This document shows positions 1 through 10,366 of a stretch of DNA of 64,000 nucleotides, piece after piece. Each line of letters opens with the position of its first letter. Within the stretch, counting starts at the first letter, position 1. The position numbers were made by a program, and so were the translations under genes. The stretch is from contig JAPTJF010000076.1 in NCBI GenBank assembly GCA_029339195.1, positions 111,200-175,199 on the forward strand, read 5' to 3'. Source of the stretch: Micractinium sp. NFX-FRZ. Taxonomy: Eukaryota > Chlorophyta > Trebouxiophyceae > Chlorellales > Chlorellaceae. The notes under the pieces were generated by a model that saw only the letters and a program-made list of their open reading frames with translations, made no database searches and was not told where the DNA came from.

Positions 1-122
1 CGTTACTTCCGTTGTTCACAGCCAAGGCGCCTGCACCTTCGCGCAAACTTGGCTTTGTGTGTGCCCACGCGGGTGGTTGACTCCTTGTTGCATCTGTAGA
101 TCACCGTTTGCTCCCGTGGGTG

Positions 123-3100
123 ATGGCAGCCAGCGCCAGCGACGCCCGGCCGCCCAGCGGCGAGCCGCTGTCGGCTCTCGTCGTGGGCAGCGGAGTGAGC
201 GGACTCCTGTCGGCCCACGTCGCCTGTCAGCACTTCCAGGAAGTCGTGCTGCTGGATGCAGACCGCCTGACAGCGGCAGCTGGCAGCAGCGCCGAGGGAG
301 TGGAAGGCATGCTGGAGGTGAGGTGCCTAGTGAACCGCCCGCCGCCGGTGGAAGCCGTGCTGGAAGCTGCGCCCCCTCCACACAGGCGATGTTCTACTCC
401 CCTTTCACTTGCTCTTTGCAACCCTGGTGCTGTCCCCCTCCTGCGCCCTCGCGGTCCCCACAGAACGCCAAGCACCGTCGGGGCATTCCCCAGTACGGGC
501 ATCCGCACATGTTGGCGATGGGCGGGCTGCAGGCGATGGAGCAGCTGCTGCCCGGCTTTCAAGACGAGGCGAGGGCCGGGCCCGGGCAGGGCGCAAATGA
601 TTAAGCATCTGCCGTTGGCTTGCCGCTCCGCCCCAAGGTTCAGCTTTCGGTGACACGGCGCCCGCCGCTGCTCTCGGTTCAGCAGCCTGGCCGCTCAGCA
701 GCTGCTGCCAGCGGTCTGTGTCGCCTTAGGCACAGACCCCGCCGCCCTGCCGCCCGCCCAACGTGTGGCCCCGTTTGATCAACCTCGTGCCCCCTCACCC
801 TGTGCAGCTGGTGCGGCGGGGCGGCATGCTCGTGGATCTGGCCAGGGACATGCGGGTGTACGACTATGGGGCGCCCTTTGTGCGCGCCGAGAGCACGCTG
901 AAGGTGGGAACTTCCTTGAAGGAGCCCCACAAGTCACATTGCTTGTTCCTGATTTACAGTGGTATAATTGCTTCTCTTTGATGCTCGAAGTTTGGGTAGG
1001 CGGGGCGCCGGGTGGGGACGAGCACGCCAGCCTGTGCTGCAACCTTCCGCAGCGCCCGCCCCGCACAGCCGGTGCTTGCCTCTGGACGACGCCAGGCCGG
1101 GCCTGCATGGGTTGAGTGCGGCCACTGCCAAGTGGGCCGCCAGCGTGCAGTGCAGGGCTGCTTGTTGCCAGGCCCGCTAAGCCGCGCAGCCGTTGAGCTG
1201 ATGTCTGGCATGGGTTGGGATGCTTGCCCTTGCGCAGCCCTGCCCCCACTCAAGTCGCCCTTGCGCCCCCTGGCCCAACCCAAAACCGCCCTTGCCACCC
1301 CGGGGTACCCCCCCTGCCCCCACACAAACCGCCCCTTGCCATCCAACCCCTGCAGATGGTGGGCTGCTCCCGCAACCTGGTGCAGAGCACCCTGCAGGAT
1401 GAGGTGCTGAGGCGCAATGCGGGGCGGCTGCGCGTGCGCGACGGCTGCCGCGTGGCGGGCCTGCACTGGAGCGCAGACGAGGCCAGCGTGCTGGGTGAGC
1501 CAGGGCCTGCTGGCATGCGGATGCCAGGGTTGCACACATGCAGCAGGGCAGTGCTGGGCTGCTGTAGCCCCGACGGCCCGGGCACTGGTGAGCGGCTGCG
1601 CAGATGGTTCGCTGTGTGGCACGGGAATGAGGGGCACACCTGCCTGTGCCCACGGCCTCGCCCGCCAGGCCCCCGCCTGCGGGCTGCACATCATCATCAT
1701 CACATGTCAAGTCCACGGAGCCAGCAGGACTCATGAGACAGGAAAAGAAGGGGGTTGAAACCGAGGGGGTTGCGGAGCAGAAAGGAGAGTGCGGCAAACT
1801 GGGATCAACGACCCCCTGCAGGAGTGGAGCTGGAGAGTGGGGAAGCCCTGAAGGCTGATGTGGTCATCATGACTGGGGGCCGCTCCTGCGGGCTGCCCAA
1901 GGTGGGGTCACTTTGAATGACTTCCGGGCGGGCTGTCTACCTGCTGCCGCTGCTGTGCTGCGGGGGGGCTGCTGCGGGGGCTGCTGCTCCTGCAGAGAGG
2001 GCCATGCCAGCAGGTTTAGCAGCAATGCGCCTGTCGTCAGTGACAGGGCCTGTCTAGTGGGGGAAAAGCTGCCAGTGCGGGTTGTCTCCGCGACACCACC
2101 TGCACTGGCCAGGAATGTGGCCAGCAGCCAGGGTCATGATCGCCACACTTCTGCCCTGCCTTGCATAGCCCTGCCCCTTCAAGAGCCAACCGCTTGCACA
2201 CATCATGAACACCATGGGGCCTCCCTTCACCCTGCCCCCCCCCCTTATTATAGTGGCTGGCGGCGGCGGGGCACGCTGTGCCCCCCGTCAGCAAGGTGGA
2301 CGCCCATGTGCAAAGGGCACGCTTGCATGATCGCGGCAAGGACACCTGCTTGTGCTCAGACTCCTCACCTCCCGCCCGTTTTCCAGCCAGCGTGTCACCC
2401 AGCCAATGCCCACCCTTGCCTCTGCCCACACCCCCTCCCTGCCCCCTCCCCAGCCCGCAAGTACGGCGGCACCACCAACATCCTGCGGGGCTGGCACAAG
2501 GTGCCCATGCCCCCCGGCCTGCTGATCGTCGGCGACGCCGTGCAGGCGGTCAACCCGGTGAGGGACAGCTGGCTGGGTGTTGACATCAGTGGGTGTGCGG
2601 CTGGGCGAAGGAGAGTAAGTGGTGCGGGGTGACGGCAGGCAGCAGGTGGTGACAGGTTGGGGCAGACTTGAGGCCAGCAGCCCTGCCGCCAGCTGCCCCG
2701 CTGGCCCACTCGACACCTGGCCCGCCTCTTGCAGCTGCACAGGCTGGCGGCGTGCTGACACGCTCGCTGCGCTGCCCCCCCTGCTCCACCGCCCCGCACT
2801 GCAGGTGTACGGCCAGGGCATGTCTGTGGCATCTCAGAGCACCGTGGCCCTGAACGATGCCCTGGCAGCGGCCCTTGCCAAGGCGGGGGGCAGTGCAGAG
2901 GCGCAGCGCGCGGCGGTGCGCGGCATGGGGCCCACCTTCCAGCGCGGGCTGGCTGCGGTCATTAAGCCCGCCTGGGACTTGGCCACACAGAGCGACCTGG
3001 GGTGAGTGAGGGATGTGCATTCATCAGAGGAGGGCATGTCTGTGCGGTGCTGTGCTGTGCCTGCTGCGCTGGGCAGTGCGGTGCGGTGCGGTGCGGTGCT

Positions 3101-4078
3101 GTGTGGTGCTATGCAGCGCGCTGTGCTGAGTCCAGGCGACTGCTTTGCAGCCTGCACACCAGCTCCAGATGCAGCTCACATCCAACTTCCCCATGCCCTG
3201 CCCGTCAAACAACCGCTTCCTGCGTCGTCACAGTTACCCCGGCACCAAGGCGGAAGGAGTGTCCCGCCCGCCCCGCCTGGTCAGCGCGTACACGGAAAGC
3301 CTGCTGCACGCGTGCCACCACGACATTAAGGTTACTGCTGCTGGATGTGGGGAAATGTGGTCTGCTTGGTTTGGGCAAACTGGTGTCTCACGCGGGCCTG
3401 CCACCATGCCAGCAAGGCGCACCGCCGACGGTTTGGCTGCTGCGTGCCGGGCCTTGCCCATGCTCACGACGCGCCTCGCCGGCGACAAACAGCAACCACA
3501 CCTCCTCCGCCCTGCCCCTACGCTACCCTTTCTCTCCGCCATGCACGCTGCACCTCCCCTGCTGCGCACGGTGCTCCAGCGCCACATGTCACAGCTACTC
3601 TGCCTTAATCTGCCCCCTCCCCTCCCCTTCCCAGGTGATGATCTCAGATAAAGGCTTGGGACAGGTGGCCCACATGAAGCGCCCACACCTGCTTCGCATG
3701 CTGCCTCGCCTGCTGTGCCGCTGCCCTTCCCTCCCCTGCGTAGGTGATGGAGATCTTTTGGGAGGTGGCCCACATGGTGCGCCCGCCCTCCCACGTGTTC
3801 CACCCGATCCTGCTGGCAGCGGTGAGAGGGCGGCAGCAGCAAGCTACCGGGCCCGGGGGTGTGTGTTCGAGGTGGATTTGGGTATTCAGACACTCATACG
3901 AGTGCGGTATGGACCAGGAGCAAGGCAGCCTGCTTGTGTGTAGTGTAACCATGCGCTTGCGGTGGTGTCGCTCTGCCTGCTCCCTCCGCAGGCCGCCCGC
4001 CAGGCGCTGTGGCGCGCCGTAGAGGCGCTGACGGCGCTGCTGCCGAGCAGCTGGATGGCTGCAAAGCGCGTGGAGTGA
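123..4078 (+). CDS. FAD-dependent oxidoreductase (flavin monooxygenase/epoxidase-like)
   Basis: Exons inferred: 123-317, 464-568, 808-903, 1356-1494, 1822-1901, 2454-2557, 2805-3001, 3234-3330, 3744-3821, 3992-4078. The N-terminus has a Rossmann dinucleotide motif (VVGSGVSGLLSAHVA) with an acidic strand end (VVLLDADR). Later come a GRSCGLP segment and a GDAVQAVNPVYGQGMSVA segment typical of the FAD-contacting GD motif of aromatic-hydroxylase-like flavoproteins. The start at 123 puts the FAD motif near the N-terminus; an ATG at 108 is also in frame. Phases agree at every junction except between 1901 and 2454, where an exon of length 3n+1 is required but none could be recognised; part of the central substrate-binding region is therefore missing from the model or decayed. 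The donor after 568 is GC (gag|gcgagg). Substrate unknown; membership of the broad FAD oxidoreductase superfamily is fairly certain. Confidence 0.7.
3631..3688 (+). repeat. Decayed copy of the start of oxidoreductase exon 9
   Basis: This intronic stretch repeats the acceptor and first ~45 bases of the exon starting at 3744: both read ccag/ctag-GTGATG, then diverge, then share GGTGGCCCACATG and GCGCCC. The copy lies about 108 bases upstream of the true exon edge and keeps an AG acceptor after a pyrimidine tract. It encodes no good continuation of the protein. Confidence 0.6.
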
Positions 4079-4495
4079 CTCTGCACACGCAGAAACACAT
4101 GTACAATAGCGCAACCCCTTGCCTGGGTGCTTGGCTGGCTGGTGCCACATGGCCGCCACCACAGCCGCTGTTGGCTCACGCCAACTTGGCAAGCAGCCTT
4201 ATCTTGGATGCTGGCTTTGCATTTGCATTCCTGTCCAGAACAGCTTTGATAGACTTTGGCCCGATGTAATCTTAGCTTAGCTTCCCCCTGGCCTGCGCAC
4301 ATGTACCTCCACTGCCTGCTGCCAAACCTGCTGGGCATGCCGCCAGCCCAATCTTCAGACACTTCAAAGCTGATCAATCATGATGGGACCTTGATAGCGT
4401 GCATGTAACTGATGTTTACATAACATCAAACCCAAAACAACAAAGCACTGGCACCGAGGATCAAGTGAGTGTTCAGGCTTCAGGAGGTGGGCGCC
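4079..4495. other. Intergenic region downstream of the oxidoreductase
   Basis: No recognisable gene. It holds the presumed 3' UTR with TGTAA motifs and an unusually AT-rich patch near 4360-4440. Confidence 0.5.
4265..4269 (+). terminator. TGTAA polyadenylation motif of the FAD oxidoreductase gene
   Basis: TGTAA is the usual green-algal near-upstream poly(A) element. This one lies about 190 bases past the stop at 4078. A second copy occurs near 4405. Confidence 0.45.
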
Positions 4496-4813
4496 ATGAA
4501 AGGCGGAGGCATGATCGGAGGACTACTGAGCAGCAGGGTGAAGAAGAAGAAGAAGACAAATACGCCCTTCCGCGCAAGCGAGGTGAGGACACCCGCAGAT
4601 GTGTGGAGCCGCATGGCATGTGCCTGGCTACTTCTTTGCAGCATCAATGTTAGTGACGTTGCAATCAACAAGCATGTTGCTTCCCGATTGCGGGTGCCGG
4701 CGGGGGCCGGCGGGTGCCAGAAGCAGCCAAGCGCGCGTACGCGCACCGCCTGCGTGGCGGTGGCGGCGGCAGCAGCCAAGCTGTTGAGCTCCGACATGCT
4801 CGCGTCTGGCTGA
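4496..4813 (+). CDS. Doubtful small basic protein
   Basis: An ATG at 4496 opens a short frame (MKGGGMIGGLLSSRV, then five lysines) that runs unspliced to a stop at 4813. Alternatively, an exon ends at the donor after RASE (gag|gtgagg, near 4584) and joins in phase to an acceptor near 4720, giving a protein of about 60 residues. There is no recognisable family, and the Ala-rich tail is low complexity. It could be non-coding 5' flank of the next gene. Kept only because the start, basic segment and splice sites look coherent. Confidence 0.25.
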   Translation: MKGGGMIGGLLSSRVKKKKKTNTPFRASEVRTPADVWSRMACAWLLLCSINVSDVAINKHVASRLRVPAGAGGCQKQPSARTRTACVAVAAAAAKLLSSDMLASG

Positions 4814-4907
4814 TCGCATCATTTGTTGGGCGAGGTTCTCTTCTGTGCTCTGCGAAGGCTTGCATCGCTTGCACCTGCTAGGGCTTCGCTTGGGCACCGC
4901 TGCGGAA

Positions 4908-7394
4908 ATGGGCGAGCCTGTCACCTGTATCGACGCGCTGCCAGACTCGGTGCTCACACGAGTACTGGCGCTGGCGGGGCGCAAGAGATGGTGCGCAGGG
5001 TTGTTTCGGCCCTCTCCAGTGGGCGCGATCCAGTGGGCGCGATCCCCTTGCTATATCGTAATTCGGAGTCCCCGGCACAGGCCGTCGCGCCGGGTGGGAC
5101 CCTGCTCTGCGCCGGATGACCCTGCTCTGCGCCGGATGCAGAACCTGGCTGCACTCCCGCTCCCGCCTGCCGCCCGTCGCCTTGGCTGGCTCCATGCGCT
5201 CGCAGCACCAAAACTTTGTCTGAAGAGCCTGCACCTTTATTCACATACCCACCTGCAGGGCCCCCCTCTCCCAAGTGTGCACGCGCTGGGAGCGGCTGGT
5301 GTTTTCAGAGCCCGCCTTTTGGCGCTCGCTCCGGCTCGGCAGGTAGGTTTGCTGGTAATCGTTGGCAAGACTTGAAAAGTGAAGGTGGCATGTTTCTGTT
5401 GAACGGCCCGCCAGCAGCCTTCTGGGACCATGCCGCCTCAGCATGTGGATTGAGGCCCTGCACACGGAAGGCTGCCGGCGCCGCCGTGCTTCTACTTGAG
5501 CGCTGCCCCCTCTACTGTTACGAGTCCCCCCACCTGTTGCCGTGCACCCCTGCAGCATCCAGCCTGGCGACCTGGCGCGCGTGGCAGGGATGGTGCAGTC
5601 TGTGCGAGGCGCATGCCTCTGCCCAGCCTCCCTCACCGCCTCCCTGCTGGCCCTGTCGCCAGACAGGCTGGAAGAGGCTTCCCTGTTGCTGGACGAGAGC
5701 CCAAACGAGGCGTTGCTGCAGGCACTGGCCCGCTTCCCGCGCCTCACCTGCCTGCGCCTGCATGTGCCGCAGCTGCCACGTGGCACGGCCGCAGAGCGTG
5801 CGTTCGAGGCCCTTCGCAGCCTGCGCAGCCTGACCATCACCGCAGAGGAGCTGCCGGCGCGCCTCGTCTACAGCCTCCTGCAGCTGAGCAGCCTCGAGGC
5901 TCTGGAGCTGGCCTCACCCTTTCCTCTGTGGCATGCACACCTGCTGGAGCTGCACCCAGCGCTGCAAAGCCTGCAGCTGAGCTCCAGCTATGTGCAGCCC
6001 GCCCCCATGCCCTGCCCCGCCAACTTCTCACGCCTGCGCCGGTACAAGCTGAGGAACGCCGGGGGCATCCGGGTGAGCGCGCTGCCGCGGCGGGCTGGTT
6101 CGCTGAAGCCCGCCTGCTGGCAAACAGAGGCTGGGAGCAGCTTGGAGGCTGCGCTCTGCATGCACTCCCTTATTGCTGCAAGTGCAAGTGCCTGGCAGCT
6201 GCTTTTCAGCCGCTCTCCACCGCACCCTGCGTCCTCCCCTTCCGACCGCCATCCCCGGGCCCGCCGCTGCAATGCTGGGCTATAGCTCCCACCCCGTCTC
6301 TTGAACGCTGCCCTCCCGTTCTCTTCGTCCCGCCTCCCCCCGCCCGCAGCTGAATGGCGGCTTGACGCTGCACGCGGCCAGCTACGACGCTGACAGCGGC
6401 TCTTTGACCATCAACTATGCTCAGGACGTGCTGCTCCTCGCACCCCTGCTGCCGCTAGATGAAGTGGACAACCTTGATGCCGCAAGCGACAGCGACGGAA
6501 CCGTAGCAGACCCGCCCCGCCTGCCGCTGCGCCAGCTCAGCATCATCGGTGCGCCGCAGGCAGAGCTGGCTGCCGGCTTTGGCGGCAGCGCCCAGCTGGC
6601 GGCGCTCACCGCGCTAAAGCTGCGCCACTGCGGCGGCCCGGCGCTGCTTCAGGCTCTGCTACCACTTGCCCCCTGCCTGGCACACCTGACGCTGGACAGC
6701 AGCCTGCCAGGCGCCCTGCCGCCGGCCCTGCTGGCGCTGACCAGCCTCACCAGCCTGGGCATTGTCGGCTATAATGGGCTCGAGCGGCTGCCTCCGGGCC
6801 CGTACCTCGAAGGCAAGCGGCTGCCCTATTCTTGGCTGCACCTGTCTGGCCGGGTGCCAGCTGCAATGGCTGTGGGCTCCTGTTGGGGCTTTCATGCCTC
6901 TGCGGGTGCGTTGGGCATCATGCCTCTGCCCCTGATGACCGTGGCTGATTGGTGCCCTCCGGCTTGCTTTCCCTTCGGCTTCTGCCACTCCACGCTCTCA
7001 CGCTGTGCTCTCTTCTCGATTTGCTGCTGCGCCTGCAGGTCTGCAAGAGCTCGCCTTCTCGGACGCCGCTTGCGACGACCCGCCGCCAGCGCTCGTGGCC
7101 GCCACCTCCCTCACCCGCCTGAGGCTGGACATCAGCTGTATGACGCACAGAGATGACGTGGACAGCATCCTGTGGCGCATGGAGCAGCTGCAACTGCTGT
7201 CGCTAGGGCCCACCCAACTCACAGCGGAAGCAGTGGGACGCCTCAGCCGGCACCGGCAGCAGCAGCGGCAGGAGGCGGCGGCGGCAGTCGCGGCGGATGA
7301 GGAGCGCTGGTGGCGGCTCATGGAGGAGCAGGAGGGGGAGGACTTGCGGGTGTTTTATGGGTCGGACGATGGCAGCGACAGCGAGCAGGACTGA
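4908..7394 (+). CDS. F-box-like protein with leucine-rich repeats
   Basis: Exons: 4908-4980, 5276-5342, 5556-6072, 6350-6812, 7039-7394, phases consistent, 491 residues. The N-terminus reads IDALPDSVLTRVLALAG, then CTRWERLVFSEPAFWRSLRL, the two halves of a plant/algal F-box (LPD...RW..L...P..W). The rest is a string of irregular leucine-rich repeats (e.g. LTCLRLHVPQLP, LRSLRSLTITAEELP, LEALELASPF) and a charged C-terminal tail (EEQEGEDLRVFYGSDDGSD). F-box proteins recruit substrates to SCF ubiquitin ligases through Skp1; LRRs usually bind the substrate. The first intron is the weak point: with a GC donor at 4981 the F-box is about eight residues short, so a small exon may be missed. The donor at 6813 is also GC (gaag|gcaagc). 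The substrate cannot be told. Confidence 0.65.
5098..5137. repeat. Direct repeat of a 20-base unit
   Basis: ACCCTGCTCTGCGCCGGATG occurs twice in tandem inside intron 1 of the F-box gene. A second small direct repeat (gggcgcgatcc) lies just upstream near 5022-5045. Confidence 0.8.
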
Positions 7395-7989
7395 GACTGG
7401 CCGCTGCACAGCCTCTGCGACTGTGCTCCCACGTGTACATGTCGGGTGCTTTTACACATGTGTCTGGGGTTGGGGCAAGCTGCACAGCCTTAAATGTACT
7501 GCAACGTGCTGCTCGATGTAATCTGCCCAACAGGCACGTGTCGCAGAGGTATGAAGGAGAGGCCGGAAGCAGGGCGGACAAAGGCAGGCACGCCGAGGTC
7601 ATGCTGGGCTTGACTGCCTGCCTGGGCTGTTCAAAGTGGTTTCTGCTGGTTCAGCTGGCCCCCGCCCTGGGCCTTCACTCCAGATCCTGCACTCCCGCCT
7701 CCTCCCCAATCGCCGCAGCAGGCGGGGGCTGCCCAGGGTGCTGCGTCTCCCCCGCACAAGGGGAGTCGGTCTTCAGAGTGGTGCTCTCCCCGCCCGCTGG
7801 GAACTGCTCAGAAGGGGGGCGGTGGGGCAGGGGCGGGCCTTACATGGGCAGTCAGAGCAAGAGGACGCAATGCAAGTGTGCTTCAGCAGAGTGACGCCCT
7901 CAAATCAAATCAGCAAGTGAGCCTAGACGTCAGCGCAGGCGCCTGGGCAGTGCCCCTCCAGCTGGCTGCCAGCTCAGCAGGCTCTGGCC
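7395..7989. other. Convergent intergenic region
   Basis: Lies between the stop of the F-box/LRR gene and the stop of the minus-strand unknown gene. No further gene seen. Confidence 0.5.
7517..7521 (+). terminator. TGTAA polyadenylation motif of the F-box/LRR gene
   Basis: TGTAA about 120 bases beyond the stop at 7394. Confidence 0.5.
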
Positions 7990-9639
7990 TCACTCGTTTT
8001 TGTGCGCCTCGCCCCCGCTGCCCTGCCCCTTTCCGCCTCCACCCCGGCTGGCCTTTGGCTGGCCGGATGGGAAGAGGTACGCGTTTGGGACCTCTCCCAG
8101 AAAGTACTGCGTCTCACTGACGTCACTGAAATCACCGCTCATGCTCACCTCTCCCTCATGTGCCGCCTCTGCCTCGCCCCCGCCCCGCTCTCCCACTGAG
8201 CGGGGCGTCGCCTGCTTGTCGCCGCCGCCGCCCTCCTCCCCACCGGCGCTGGCGGTGGTGCCGCTGCCGGCAGGGCTCCTGCTGCTGGCAGGTCGGCCCT
8301 CCTCATGCTGCTTGTGCAGCTCGTCCAAGTGCTCATAGTTTTCCAACACTCCAGGGGCCACCCTGAAGATGAGCGGGGGGCGGGTAGGGGAGCTTGGGGC
8401 CGTGCATGGCAAGCACGGGGGAGGGCCGGAAGGGACGAAGGGAGGGAGGGAGGGAGGGGTCTTTGGTTGGAGACGGATGATGCACCATCAGCCCGCCGGC
8501 TCATGCACGCTGCGTGGGAAACCCTGCCCTGCTCTTTCCCATGGCCACCACCTTGCCCCGGTACGACCGCGCCCTGGCCTTCACCCCACCTGGGTCAAGG
8601 CCCGCTTTGACCCACACTTGCCCTCTGTGCCCCCAGTGCTACACCATGGTCCGCCACCGCCCACCCGCTCTGCATGCTCTCTTGCATGACCCGCCCCACC
8701 ACTGGCAGCACCATCACATGTGCTGTCATGGCCCACCCACCCCGCATGCTCTCTTGCTTACCCTCACGCAGATGTATGCCCAGCCCAGCCCACCCGCCCG
8801 GCCCACACACCTACCCAGGTCTCTCGCTAAGCCCATACCCATATGCTCAGCCCACCTGGCCAGCCCACCCACCTGCCTAGGTCTCCTGGGTCGCTGGACA
8901 TTGCCTCAACGTCCGCCCTCGGACTTCCCACCCACCTGCCCAGGTCTCCTGGGTCGCTGGACATTGGCTCCACGTCCACATTGAGCAGCTTGTGGGGGTC
9001 CTGCTTGCTGCTGCTCCGCCCCCTGCCGCCACCGGCGCCGCCGCTCTTCTTGCCGGCGCTCGCGCGCTTGCTGCTGCGGAGGAGGGAGGGGCAAGGCAGA
9101 GGGTTGGGGCCCAGGCAGGTGAGCTCGAGCATCTGCCTGGTTGGAAGGGAGCAAAGGGAGGCGAGTGGCAAGGCAGCGCCGAGCGAAAGCAATCCCTCTC
9201 GGTGTGTGCCCACTAGAATGGGCGCGCGCTACCCAGACCGAGGAAGCTCCTGTTCAGGATGCCTTCCATGTGGAGTGTCCATCTATGACTGTTACGACAT
9301 TTTACACAGTAAGGCTCACCCGCTCTGCTCTCCTGTGGGCTCCTGTCCCTCCTTGCTGCCCTCGCCCCGGCGTGCCGCCGCCGCCACCACCAGAGGCACA
9401 CGCCGGCGGCGGGTGGCCAGCAGAAGGCCCTGCGGGGATTGAGGCAGCGCTGGAGTCTGAATTGAGGGAGGCAGCTGAGTATTTCGGATGGTGCCTCGTG
9501 GCCTCCCTCTACTGCCCCCTAGCGTGCCCTCCCCGCGTCCAAGGGTCCGTGCCCGACCTGAGGGCTCCGCCTGGTGCAGGCACCGGCCACTGGCAGCCTG
9601 GGCACAACTGCAACGCTGAGCATGATGATATGGATACAC
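7990..9639 (-). CDS. Unknown acidic protein, possibly plastid-targeted
   Basis: Three coding exons can be joined in phase on the minus strand: 9320 up to 9429 (or further up to an ATG at 9639), 8936-9073 and 7990-8362. The first part is rich in Arg and Ala (LLLATRRRRVPLVVAAAARR), as in algal transit peptides. It continues into a Lys/Gly/Ser-rich linker (KRASAGKKSGGAGGG), then PHKLLNVDVEPMSSDP and VLENYEHLDELHKQHEE, and ends in a Gly/Ser/Glu-rich tail with a YFLGEVPNAYLFP segment. I do not recognise the family. The start is uncertain: an acceptor after 9429 suggests an upstream exon, whereas the open frame reaches an ATG at 9639. The intron between the last two exons carries tandem copies of the end of exon 8936-9073. 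Confidence 0.5.
8655..8770. repeat. Degenerate tandem repeat, about 83-base period
   Basis: Copies share GCATGCTCTCTTGC preceded by a C-rich CCACCC tract. They lie in the last intron of the unknown minus-strand gene. Confidence 0.6.
8804..8967. repeat. About 64-base tandem repeat spanning an exon end
   Basis: The unit CACCTGCCTAGGTCTCCTGG (8871 onward) recurs near 8934 as part of the coding exon edge, and a decayed third copy begins near 8810. On the minus strand two copies encode AMSSDPGDLGR or PMSSDPGDLGR followed by a donor. Confidence 0.75.
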
Positions 9640-10366
9640 TGCAGAGGGGTTGGAGAAGGGTGCTTCGCCCCACCAAGTCCCCCTCTCACATCGACTGCTT
9701 TCCTCCTGCCCGCTGTATCAGCCTCCGCCCACTGCCACTGGAGCAGGTGCTTTACAGGGGGGCCAGGCAGGGGCTCACCGAGGCAGGCAAGGGGCCTTTC
9801 AAGGTGCCTCTTCAAGCAATCAATCAGCCAGAAAGGAATCTCAACAACAGAGAAACAGGATGCCGAGGGTTGAGAGAAATTGGGCGGGCTGTGCGCGTTG
9901 TATGGGTGCGGGATGTTGTGTTGGGAGGGTGCGGGGGCGGGCAAGGAAGGGGTCATCAAATCGCGGACGAAATTGCCCGCCGGGCGCCTGATTTGGTGGC
10001 AGAGCATCCCAGGGGGCCCGAGGTCCCCAAGGGTTGGTGAAATGGGGTGGGTGAGAGAAAGAAGTGTACATGGGCAGAGGGATGAGCAGCCGGGGCGCCA
10101 TCTGAGGGAAGCATAAAACTGTGTGGGGGCTTGGGGCAACGCTCGTGGTAGGGTTTGCATGACCCGGGCGCGGCCTGGGCTGCCGGACAGGCAGCTGACC
10201 AACTTGCGCTGTGCACAGGGCTGTGCAGAGGGCTAGGAAGCGAGGGCAAGGGAGGGCAAGGCTGCATGGAGTGGAACTGCTCTGGAGCGGGGCAGGCTCA
10301 TTGACGGGGACACCACATGGGTGGGTGTCGGCTTGGTGCACTGACGCTTGGGCAGCCACCAGCGCG
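9640..10366. other. Region between the unknown gene and CGLD27
   Basis: Presumed 3' UTR of CGLD27 and 5' flank of the downstream minus-strand gene. A minus-strand TGTAA (TTACA on plus) lies at 9752-9756. No supported coding exon. Confidence 0.4.
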
